52,358 nt of DNA, taken from contig JBLHOS010000010.1 in NCBI GenBank assembly GCA_047623825.1, positions 1 to 52,358 on the forward strand. The letters run 5' to 3'. The position numbers and the translations under genes were made by a program. Positions 1 to 7,471 of the stretch are shown in pieces (the first letter of the stretch is position 1; each line of letters begins with the position of its first letter). The notes beneath the pieces are model-generated. The model worked only from the letters and a program-made list of their open reading frames with translations. It had not been told where the DNA came from and made no database searches. The stretch comes from JBLHOS01 sp047623825 (GTDB lineage: Bacteria; Pseudomonadota; Alphaproteobacteria; Rhodobacterales; Rhodobacteraceae).

Positions 1-2
1 TT

Positions 3-167
3 CGGCAGGGCTTTCTTGTTTTTGGAGCAAATCTGGGTTTCAAAGTGACACACTACAGATATGATTGCGCGTCGCAGGCGCCGGTCCTTTGCGTTCTTCC
101 ATCAACCCAAATGGCATCAAGAGATTACGTGCCTGCCATCATGCCTAAAGCCCGGCGAAGAGCCTAA
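3..167 (+). other. Left-edge open frame, unassigned
   Basis: An uninterrupted frame enters from the left edge and stops at TAA 165-167, giving 54 codons ending PKARRRA. I recognise no family in it. It could be the 3' end of a gene that starts outside the window, or a chance open frame. The rest of 1-239, downstream of folC on its own strand, holds only a weak inverted repeat (ATATGG near 168, CCATAT near 190) and no T-run that would mark a terminator. No gene can be supported here with confidence. Confidence 0.15.
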
Positions 168-239
168 ATATGGCCAGGTTCAGTCGGGCCCATATCTAAT
201 GTCAAAGCTTCAATCGACCGTGCAATAGCTTGGGATGTG

Positions 240-1514
240 CTAGCCGTTTTCCCGCAGCACGGTGCCAGCTAGATAAAGCGAGCCGCATATCACGACTCGG
301 GCCAATGGGTCGGTGGCGATGATCTGGGACAGTGCGGTCTGAACGTTTGGGCAGGCAGTGGCCATGACACCGATGGCGCGTGCGATCGTGACCGTCTCAT
401 CGTCTGATAGCGTCGCAGCTTGATCCGGGATCGACACGGCCCGGAAACTGTCTGAAATGTCTGCGATCGGGGCGATAAAACCTGCGACATCCTTGGTATT
501 CAACATCCCACAGATGATGTGGGTCGGGCGGCGTGGCAGGCGGGACAAGGCCTCAACCAGTGCGGCGGCGGCGGCTGGATTATGACCGCCATCCAGCCAG
601 ATCTCAGCCTCTGGTGCGATGTCGATCAATGGGCCGTGGTGCAGGCGCTGCATCCGGGCAGGCCATTGGGCGGTGGTGATTGCGGCCTCGCAGATCTGTG
701 CGTCAAAACCCAGATGGCGCAGGGCGGCAATTGCACCACCAGCGTTGCGAACCTGATGGGCTCCGATCAGATTGGGCAGGGGCAGATCCAGCAGGACGGC
801 CTCATCTTGATAGATCATGCGGCCGCGGTCCTCAGCGACGTGCCAATGCTGACCGTAAACCAATAGTGGGGCACCAACAGCGACGGCGCGCGCCTCGATT
901 ACCTCAAGTGATTCGTCATGTTGCGGACCTACGACGCAGGGCACGCCCTTCTTAAGGATTCCGGCCTTCTCAAACGCAATTTTGGCGAGTGTGTTTCCGA
1001 GGTAGCTTTGGTGGTCCAGATCAACCGGGGTGATGATCGTCAAAAGAGGTGCGTCGATGACGTTTGTGGCGTCCAGCCGTCCGCCAAGACCGACCTCCAG
1101 CAAGGTGTAATCCGCCGATGTGCGAGAGAATGCGAGAAAGGCAGCGCAGGTCGTGATCTCAAAATAGGTGATCGACTCGGGGCCGTTGGCGGCCACGCAG
1201 GTGTCGAGAATATCTGACAGATGATCCTCATTAATCAGCGATCCAGCCAGTCGAATGCGTTCATGAAACCGGGCCAGATGCGGTGAGGTATAGGCGTGGG
1301 CTGTGTGGCCAGCCGATTCAATTCCTGCGCGCAGCATGGCCTGCGTAGAGCCTTTACCGTTTGTTCCGGCGATATGGATCACCGGCGGCAAGCGCTGTTC
1401 GGGGTGATCCAATGCGGCCAAAAGCCGGTGCATGCGATCCAGCGTGAGGTCGATGATCTTAGGGTGGAGTGACATCATCCTTTGCAGGAGAACGTCGGAG
1501 CGAGCGTCCGTCAC
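240..1514 (-). CDS. folC: Bifunctional folylpolyglutamate synthase / dihydrofolate synthase
   Basis: Cytosolic ATP-dependent ligase that joins L-glutamate to dihydropteroate and extends the glutamate tail of folates. The 424-residue length is normal. An Mur-ligase-type P-loop, GTNGKGST, lies at residues 50-57, followed by the TSPH and ERI(R) segments typical of FolC. The C-terminal half contains the DGGHNPAA motif of the glutamate-ligase domain. The start is GTG at 1514, which overlaps the accD stop as GTGA, so the two genes are probably translationally coupled. The accD-folC pairing is common in proteobacteria. Nothing looks broken. Confidence 0.95.
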   Translation of the reverse strand: MTDARSDVLLQRMMSLHPKIIDLTLDRMHRLLAALDHPEQRLPPVIHIAGTNGKGSTQAMLRAGIESAGHTAHAYTSPHLARFHERIRLAGSLINEDHLSDILDTCVAANGPESITYFEITTCAAFLAFSRTSADYTLLEVGLGGRLDATNVIDAPLLTIITPVDLDHQSYLGNTLAKIAFEKAGILKKGVPCVVGPQHDESLEVIEARAVAVGAPLLVYGQHWHVAEDRGRMIYQDEAVLLDLPLPNLIGAHQVRNAGGAIAALRHLGFDAQICEAAITTAQWPARMQRLHHGPLIDIAPEAEIWLDGGHNPAAAAALVEALSRLPRRPTHIICGMLNTKDVAGFIAPIADISDSFRAVSIPDQAATLSDDETVTIARAIGVMATACPNVQTALSQIIATDPLARVVICGSLYLAGTVLRENG

Positions 1515-2458
1515 CCGGTTTTCTCAGTGTTTGCCACAGGTTTTTCGGTTGGTGAGCCTGCGGCAAGTTCCTCTGAGGTGGGGACCGGTAGGTCGCCCAT
1601 TATCGCGGGCGGCTCACCGGTTAGCATACGCAGAATGCTGATCAGTTCATCGCGCATTTTACCGCGTGGTGTGACCCGGTCGAGCATGCCGTGATCCAGC
1701 AGATACTCGGCACGCTGAAACCCTTCGGGCAATTTCTCTCGGATCGTTTGTTCAATCACACGCGGCCCAGCAAAGCAGATAAGCGCATTCGGTTCTGCGA
1801 TATGGACATCACCCAGCATGGCATAAGAAGCCGTGACACCACCCGTCGTTGGGTGGGTCAAAACCACGATATAAGGCAATCCCGCCTCACGTAGCATTTG
1901 CACGGCAACTGTCGTGCGCGGCATCTGCATTAGGCTAAGGATCCCTTCCTGCATCCGCGCGCCACCGGCTGCGGAAAACAACACTAGCGGCAGCTTACGC
2001 TCTACGGCACGTGTTGCGGCTGCAATAATCGCATTGCCGACAAACATGCCCATGGAGCCGCCCATAAAGCTAAAATCTTGACCAACAGCGATCAGGCCGG
2101 TCCGACCAATCTGACCCTCTGCAACCAACATTGCCTCAGCCTCACCTGTGGATTTTTGCGCAAGGCGCATCCGCTCAGGATATTTTTTCTGATCGCGGAA
2201 ATGCAGCGGATCACTAACCGGCAGCGGCACTGAGATCTCGGTAAAGATGCCGTTATCGAATAGCGCATGGAACCGATCACGTGGGGTGATCGCCATATGA
2301 TGTTCGCAATTGGTACAAACATTCAGATTGTCGGCCAGTTCCCTGTGAAACAGCATTGTGCCGCACTCATTACACTTGGTCCAAAGATTGTCAGGCACTT
2401 CCCGGCGTGAAAAGAGCGAGTTGATCTTGGGGCGGACGTAATTGGAGATCCAGTTCAT
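1511..2458 (-). CDS. accD: Acetyl-CoA carboxylase carboxyltransferase subunit beta
   Basis: Beta half of the carboxyltransferase that, with AccA, moves the carboxyl group from biotin-BCCP to acetyl-CoA to make malonyl-CoA, the first committed step of fatty-acid synthesis. The protein has 315 residues. An N-terminal zinc ribbon uses Cys29, Cys32, Cys48 and Cys51. A crotonase-fold carboxyltransferase domain follows, with the GGSMGMFVG and SAAGGARMQEG oxyanion-hole segments and the HPTTGGVTAS motif. ATG at 2458 is the start. It lies 90 bases downstream of the CPBP gene on the same strand, and its end overlaps folC by four bases. Confidence 0.96.
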   Translation of the reverse strand: MNWISNYVRPKINSLFSRREVPDNLWTKCNECGTMLFHRELADNLNVCTNCEHHMAITPRDRFHALFDNGIFTEISVPLPVSDPLHFRDQKKYPERMRLAQKSTGEAEAMLVAEGQIGRTGLIAVGQDFSFMGGSMGMFVGNAIIAAATRAVERKLPLVLFSAAGGARMQEGILSLMQMPRTTVAVQMLREAGLPYIVVLTHPTTGGVTASYAMLGDVHIAEPNALICFAGPRVIEQTIREKLPEGFQRAEYLLDHGMLDRVTPRGKMRDELISILRMLTGEPPAIMGDLPVPTSEELAAGSPTEKPVANTEKTG

Positions 2459-2548
2459 GCGTGGGTCCGGTGCTGAGTAAGTTCGAGACGGAGATAAGGC
2501 CCTGTGCCTCGGAATGCAATTGCGCGTCGATTACGTTGATTAGCGCGG

Positions 2549-3460
2549 TTAGATCGGATGGCCGCGCGTGACGGCGTATCGAATGGTGGCCCATGTCAGC
2601 GCGGTCACCGCCATATCGCGCACAATCAGCGGGCGCAGCACGTCGGCATCGGCTGCGCCAAAGGGTGTGCTATAAAGTGCCAAGCCAGACAACGGCCCAT
2701 CCAGTGAAATGATCAAAATGGCAAAGACGTTGTTGGCAAAGTGAAATCCCCAAGCCGCACCAAGGGATCCTGTTCTTGCGGTCAGATCAGCTGCGGCAAG
2801 CCCGAATAGGCCGGTGGCTGCCACAACATACCACGTGTTTAGCCCTGCGTTTTGCGGATCATAATGGGCCAACGCGAACAGCACTGTCGGGACCATCATC
2901 CACACCAATGGAGAAGAGAACCGTGCGGCCAGTTGTTGTTGAATATATCCGCGGAATAATATCTCCTCCGCGCCAGTCTGGACCAGAACACCCACTAGGG
3001 CGAGTGGCAGATACATCAGCCACATCGAACTACTCAGATTGGGTGCGGCGACATAATCTGCGGGGATTAGCGCCGACAGACCAAAGATGGCGGCACAAAT
3101 CAGTGTGGCGATGGCAAAGTGCCGAACCAGATTACGCATCGGACCTAGTACTGTCAGGCTTGGGCGGGCATGCAAAATACGTGCGGCCAAGAACGGGCCG
3201 AGGCCAAGACCTACAAATGTTGACAGTAACAGCAGTGCGCTGGTTGGCGTTTCCGCCCGCGCTATCTGTGGGATCCAATATTCAACCCCAGAGACACCAC
3301 CCAAGAGCAGCAAGATCAACATTATGCCAGCAAACCAGGCAATATAGACCAGCACGACCATCGCCAACCCAAGCAAGAGGCGCCAGAATTCTGGTCGCGC
3401 ACGCGCTGGTGTGATGAAGGCCTCAAAGGCTGGGGGAATCATTGTGCGGATCACTGCCAT
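2549..3460 (-). CDS. CPBP-family intramembrane glutamic protease
   Basis: Polytopic membrane protein of the CPBP (Abi/CaaX Rce1-like) family. The family motifs are all present in the second half: EEILFRGY (glutamates and arginine of motif 1), FALAH (FxxxH, motif 2) and HFANN (HxxxN, motif 3), so it should be catalytically competent. About seven hydrophobic segments are visible. I place the start at ATG 3460 (MAVIRTM, 303 residues). The frame runs upstream to 3577, but that stretch is not hydrophobic, is unlike the family and would overlap ilvD. A further in-frame ATG at 3442 is possible. The substrate is unknown. It is divergent from ilvD across about 100 bases. Confidence 0.85.
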   Translation of the reverse strand: MAVIRTMIPPAFEAFITPARARPEFWRLLLGLAMVVLVYIAWFAGIMLILLLLGGVSGVEYWIPQIARAETPTSALLLLSTFVGLGLGPFLAARILHARPSLTVLGPMRNLVRHFAIATLICAAIFGLSALIPADYVAAPNLSSSMWLMYLPLALVGVLVQTGAEEILFRGYIQQQLAARFSSPLVWMMVPTVLFALAHYDPQNAGLNTWYVVAATGLFGLAAADLTARTGSLGAAWGFHFANNVFAILIISLDGPLSGLALYSTPFGAADADVLRPLIVRDMAVTALTWATIRYAVTRGHPI

Positions 3461-3563
3461 TCGTTGTAACCTAGCGCGCGGGACAGTGTCGCGGCAATCA
3501 TGCTTGTGCCGGTATTTATCGACGTCTATTCCAGAATCAGGACTTAATCGGGGAGAAGAGCAA

Positions 3564-5297
3564 ATTCTTAAGCGCAATATCGATAAAGCCGGTCTACCAA
3601 GTCGCCATGTTACCGAAGGGCCATCACGTGCGCCGCATCGGTCATATCTTTACGCGATGGGCTTGGGCGATGAGGAAATTCATCAGCCTTTTGTTGGCGT
3701 CGCCACTTGCTGGAACGAAGCCGCCCCGTGCAATATTTCGTTAAGCCGTCAGGCGCAGGCCGTGAAATTGGGCGTCAAACACGCCAACGGCACGCCACGC
3801 GAGTTCACGACCATTACGGTGACAGATGGATTGGCGATGGGGCACGAAGGCATGCGGTCTTCACTGGCCTCGCGCGATGCAATCGCGGATACGGTTGAAT
3901 TGACGATGCGCGGCCATTGCTATGATGCGATTGTGGGTCTTGCCGGCTGCGACAAATCGCTGCCCGGAATGATGATGGCGATGGTGCGTTTGAATACTCC
4001 GTCGGTCTTTATGTATGGTGGGTCGATCCTGCCGGGCCGGTTGAATGGCAAAGACGTGACCGTACAGGACGTGTTTGAGGCGGTTGGCGAACATCAGGCA
4101 GGCAATCTGAGCGATGAGGCGCTGCGCACTTTGGAGCGAGTGGCCTGCCCCTCTGCCGGTGCGTGCGGTGGTCAGTTCACAGCCAACACCATGGCGTGCG
4201 TCTCTGAGGCGATCGGATTGGCGCTGCCCAACTCTTCGGGCGCACCAGCACCCTATGAAAGCCGCGATCACTATGGAATGGCCTCTGGCCAGGCAGTGAT
4301 CAACTTGCTGGAGAAAAACATTCGTGCGCGCGATATTGTTACGCTGAAATCGTTGCAAAATGCAGCCCGGATTGTGGCGTGTACCGGTGGCTCTACGAAT
4401 GCGGGCCTGCATCTGCCAGCAATCGCACATGAAGCAGGGATCGATTTCAACCTTCAGGACGTCTGTGAGATCTTTCGCGAAACGCCTTACTTCGTCGATC
4501 TTAAGCCCGGTGGTCAGTATGTGGCCAAAGACCTGTTTGAGGCTGGCGGCGTTCCTGTCGTCATGAAGGAGCTGCGCAAGGCGGGACTGATGCACGAAGA
4601 TTGCATGACCGTCACGGGCTACTCCATGGGCGAAGAGCTGGACAAGATTGATCGCGAAGCTGATGGCAAAGTGATCTATTCGGTCGCGACACCGCTAAGT
4701 GAAACAGGCGGTGTTGTCGGCCTGATTGGCAACCTTGCGCCTGATGGGGCGATTGTGAAGGTCGCCGGTATGACCGATGAGCAGCAGGTTTTCACTGGAC
4801 CAGCGCGGATTTTTGAATGCGAAGAAGATGCGTTTGAGGCAGTTCAGGACCGGTCCTATGAGGAAGGCGACGTAATCGTCATTCGCAATGAGGGCCCAGC
4901 AGGTGGCCCCGGCATGCGCGAGATGTTGGCGACAACTTCGGCGCTGTCTGGTCAAGGTATGGGCAAGAAAGTTGCGCTAATCACTGATGGCCGCTTTTCT
5001 GGGGCGACGCGCGGTTTTTGCGTTGGCCATGTCGGACCGGAGGCCGCCCATGGGGGGCCGATCGCTCTGTTGAAGAACGGTGATATGATCACGTTAAACG
5101 CCCTGACAGGTGAGATCAGCGTCGCGCTAAGCGATGATGAGTTGGCGACCCGGCGGGCCAATTGGGCCGGTCCGCGTGAGACGATCTATGCGACAGGCGC
5201 ATTGTGGAAATATGCGCAATTGGTGGGTTCGGCACGCTTTGGCGCGATCACCCATCCCGGCGGCAAAAAGGAGAAGCATGTCTACATGGACATTTAA
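3564..5297 (+). CDS. ilvD: Dihydroxy-acid dehydratase
   Basis: Fe-S enzyme that dehydrates 2,3-dihydroxy-isovalerate and 2,3-dihydroxy-3-methylvalerate in valine, isoleucine and pantothenate synthesis. Visible motifs are FVGVATCWNEAAPCN, GLAGCDKSLPGM and CPSAGACGGQFTANTM, which carry the cluster cysteines, and the C-terminal TDGRFSGATRGF block. Homology begins at LKRNIDKAGLPSRHVTEGPS, directly after an ATT at 3564. That ATT stands eight bases after GGGGAG (3550-3555), and no ATG, GTG or TTG lies between them. An AUU start gives 577 residues, the usual length in this bacterial group as I recall it. In-frame alternatives are TTG 3504, GTG 3486 and ATG 3411; the last overlaps the CPBP gene. The product is certain; the start is an inference. 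Confidence 0.93.
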   Translation: MLKRNIDKAGLPSRHVTEGPSRAPHRSYLYAMGLGDEEIHQPFVGVATCWNEAAPCNISLSRQAQAVKLGVKHANGTPREFTTITVTDGLAMGHEGMRSSLASRDAIADTVELTMRGHCYDAIVGLAGCDKSLPGMMMAMVRLNTPSVFMYGGSILPGRLNGKDVTVQDVFEAVGEHQAGNLSDEALRTLERVACPSAGACGGQFTANTMACVSEAIGLALPNSSGAPAPYESRDHYGMASGQAVINLLEKNIRARDIVTLKSLQNAARIVACTGGSTNAGLHLPAIAHEAGIDFNLQDVCEIFRETPYFVDLKPGGQYVAKDLFEAGGVPVVMKELRKAGLMHEDCMTVTGYSMGEELDKIDREADGKVIYSVATPLSETGGVVGLIGNLAPDGAIVKVAGMTDEQQVFTGPARIFECEEDAFEAVQDRSYEEGDVIVIRNEGPAGGPGMREMLATTSALSGQGMGKKVALITDGRFSGATRGFCVGHVGPEAAHGGPIALLKNGDMITLNALTGEISVALSDDELATRRANWAGPRETIYATGALWKYAQLVGSARFGAITHPGGKKEKHVYMDI

Positions 5298-6054
5298 CTC
5301 AGTCCTGAAGGGCGCCCTGTGTGGGGCGCTCTTTATGGTCAGCGCCTGCGGCGGTGCTGGTCCAAGGACCGGAGGAGGGACACAACCTTCTCCGCGTGAG
5401 GTGAGCGTAACAAGTGATCAGCTGGTAGTCACAGGCCCCGATGGGTTCTGTATTGATCCTAGTGGCACCCGTGACAGGCAAACCACAGCGTTTGTGCTGC
5501 TTGGAAATTGTGCCGTGATTGCAAATTCTCGCGGGCAGGATCAGCCGGACGTGAACGCCGTCTTGACGGCATCGGTATCGGACGCCGACCCGGCGCAGAC
5601 GCTGCGTGCAGCGATCCCAGACCTTGACGTATTTTTCCGATCCGAACAGGGCCTCAGCTTGCTGAGCCGATCGTCCAACCCAACCTCTGTTGAAGTGTTG
5701 GACAGTTTTCATCAGGGCGACGTCTATTTTGTGCAAGCCAGTGACAGTAGCCAAGGGATTGTCGGTGGGCTAAATGCGGAATTCTGGCGCGCATATCAAG
5801 ATATTGGCGCGCGGATTGTGACGCTATCGGTGCTAAGTTTTGAAGATCAACCGGTCAGCACGGAGGTTAGTCTACAGATGTTGCGTGCCTTCAGTGTCGC
5901 AATAGCAGACGCCAATTTGACAAGTGCTGTAGCTCTGACCAGTGTGGGTTCTGCGTCACCAACTGTGGATATTTCGCAACCGCTATCAACGGAATCTCGC
6001 CCATCCGACGGAACGCTCTGGAATGTTGGCCTGTTTCGGAGAATACTCCGGTAA
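5278..6054 (+). CDS. Predicted lipoprotein of unknown function
   Basis: A 258-residue protein that I do not recognise. It begins with a short polar segment and a hydrophobic stretch ending in the lipobox V-S-A-C, with Cys24 as the likely lipidated residue, so it should be anchored on the periplasmic side. The mature part has two further cysteines near residues 60-85 and no obvious repeats. ATG 5278 is chosen because AAGGAG stands four bases upstream and the signal sequence starts there. It overlaps the end of ilvD by 20 bases, which suggests co-transcription. Two more poorly known genes follow on the same strand. Confidence 0.75.
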   Translation: MSTWTFNSVLKGALCGALFMVSACGGAGPRTGGGTQPSPREVSVTSDQLVVTGPDGFCIDPSGTRDRQTTAFVLLGNCAVIANSRGQDQPDVNAVLTASVSDADPAQTLRAAIPDLDVFFRSEQGLSLLSRSSNPTSVEVLDSFHQGDVYFVQASDSSQGIVGGLNAEFWRAYQDIGARIVTLSVLSFEDQPVSTEVSLQMLRAFSVAIADANLTSAVALTSVGSASPTVDISQPLSTESRPSDGTLWNVGLFRRILR

Positions 6055-6096
6055 CTAAGATCGGATAGAAATCCGGCACTGAGAAAAGGTAAATTT

Positions 6097-6870
6097 ATGG
6101 TGCAGCAGGTGATGGGATACTTTGAAAAACGCCGGACAGACCGGAGCCTGAAATGGTGGGCCGCGCTTGCCGATCAGGCGCTTGCGTTGCCGCCGAACCA
6201 ACTGAAATCCTTGCACAGCCAAGCGTGCGCCCTGCGTCGCAAGCTTGATCGCATCAGCATCACTGCTGAAGCGCGGACAATGGAATTACAGTCACAAAAT
6301 GATGGAATTGTCCGGCCGAATCAGTGCGACTGGGCCTATCGTCCGCAGCCTTGGGCGCTGCCGATGATGCCGGCAGGTCAAGTCGGAGTGCCCTCACCCC
6401 AATCCATGGGCACTGAGATGAAATTGTTTCATGACTCTTTAGACTCCGAAGTGACTTATCGGCAGATCCGCAATAACCGGCCCGGTTCTGTTGCGCCGTT
6501 TGGCTTGCGGCTGGATGTCTTGCGGTTCGGCGGCTCGTTTTTATCGCTGGTGCAGGACTTGCCGGCTGAGGCGGTTAAGGGGCTTACGCGCAACCATATT
6601 CTCAACGTATCACTTGATCTAGATCTGGAGCATCCGTTGGAAGTCTACGCCCGGCTTAATATCCAGCATGGACCCAATACTGAACAGATGGTGCGCGAAT
6701 TGTCGAAATCCGGGCCGTTGACAGTTGCTGAGTTTGACCTCGCCTATTCAAACATCAACGAAAAGCGGCTTGAGAAAATGTGGGTTGATTTGATCTTTGA
6801 GGGGCCGCAAATGAACCAGATTAGCATCAATGATTTTACACTGACCCGCGCGCCGCGCGCCGATCTGTGA
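6097..6870 (+). CDS. DUF6478-like family protein
   Basis: A 257-residue soluble protein without signal peptide or membrane segments. It resembles a Rhodobacterales family that I recall as DUF6478, whose function is unknown. The N-terminus (residues 1-60) is helical and basic. The middle contains a Trp/Pro-rich stretch (WAYRPQPWALPMMP) followed by beta-rich sequence in which acidic and hydrophobic residues alternate. The start ATG follows AAAGG. It lies 42 bases after the lipoprotein gene and 15 before the next, so all three probably share a transcript with ilvD. The family name is from memory and needs a profile search. Confidence 0.65.
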   Translation: MVQQVMGYFEKRRTDRSLKWWAALADQALALPPNQLKSLHSQACALRRKLDRISITAEARTMELQSQNDGIVRPNQCDWAYRPQPWALPMMPAGQVGVPSPQSMGTEMKLFHDSLDSEVTYRQIRNNRPGSVAPFGLRLDVLRFGGSFLSLVQDLPAEAVKGLTRNHILNVSLDLDLEHPLEVYARLNIQHGPNTEQMVRELSKSGPLTVAEFDLAYSNINEKRLEKMWVDLIFEGPQMNQISINDFTLTRAPRADL

Positions 6871-6885
6871 CGGAGTAGTGAGACT

Positions 6886-7263
6886 ATGGGTAACCAAGTC
6901 CTGACAAAAACGCGTCTGACGACGGGTCGATACGAAGGTATTCTGAGCGGGTCATCCAGAGTCCCAATCATTGAAGTCGTGCATATGGATCGGGTTATTG
7001 GAATAGCCCAGACGGTTGCCATAGAGGCAAAGCCAGATCAGTTCTTGGTCAGTTATGCCCTTCCGCCAGAAGTTTTGAGCGATGGGATGCAGATAGTTGT
7101 GTTGCGCAGTGCCGCGGACGCGACCCCGCTTGATGTCATTGCTATCTTGGCGGGTGAGCCGCTGGAGCAAGATTTACGCGCTGAGATCGCCTTGATGCGT
7201 GTCGAACTGGATATGTTTAAACGCGCGTTCCGTCGTCATTGTGTAGAGACCGGCGAAGACTGA
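6886..7263 (+). CDS. Hypothetical protein, 125 aa
   Basis: I do not recognise this gene. It encodes a 125-residue, mostly polar protein. It opens with basic and threonine-rich sequence, then a beta-strand-like middle (RVIGIAQTVAIEAKPDQFLVS), and ends in a helical segment (residues 95-120, EQDLRAEIALMRVELDMFKR) that may form a short coiled coil. A GGAG motif about 10 bases before ATG 6886 supports the start. It is the last gene of the probable ilvD operon. After it, 7264-7471 holds no gene that I can support. Confidence 0.6.
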   Translation: MGNQVLTKTRLTTGRYEGILSGSSRVPIIEVVHMDRVIGIAQTVAIEAKPDQFLVSYALPPEVLSDGMQIVVLRSAADATPLDVIAILAGEPLEQDLRAEIALMRVELDMFKRAFRRHCVETGED

Positions 7264-7471
7264 GATTCCTGTGCTTCGAATATCAATCCTAAACAGATCT
7301 GGTGTCATATATATTTGGACATGACGTTCATTTTTCCAAATCAGACCAAAGGCCTTGACCTGAAATTTCAAGTGTATGTGGGCTGGGGTTCGCAAGCGCT
7401 GGGTCTGACGCAGCGTTGTGCGTGACAACGACCCACAGAGGCGTCATCTTGAGGGCTGGGAGGATTTCATC

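Noticed and set aside
3411..3563. Upstream ATG start for ilvD
   Set aside because: It would overlap the CPBP gene antisense, and the added residues (rich in Arg, Cys and Ser) are unlike IlvD.
3861..4595. Minus-strand 244-codon frame inside ilvD
   Set aside because: Antisense to strongly conserved ilvD with no recognisable domain; a shadow frame.
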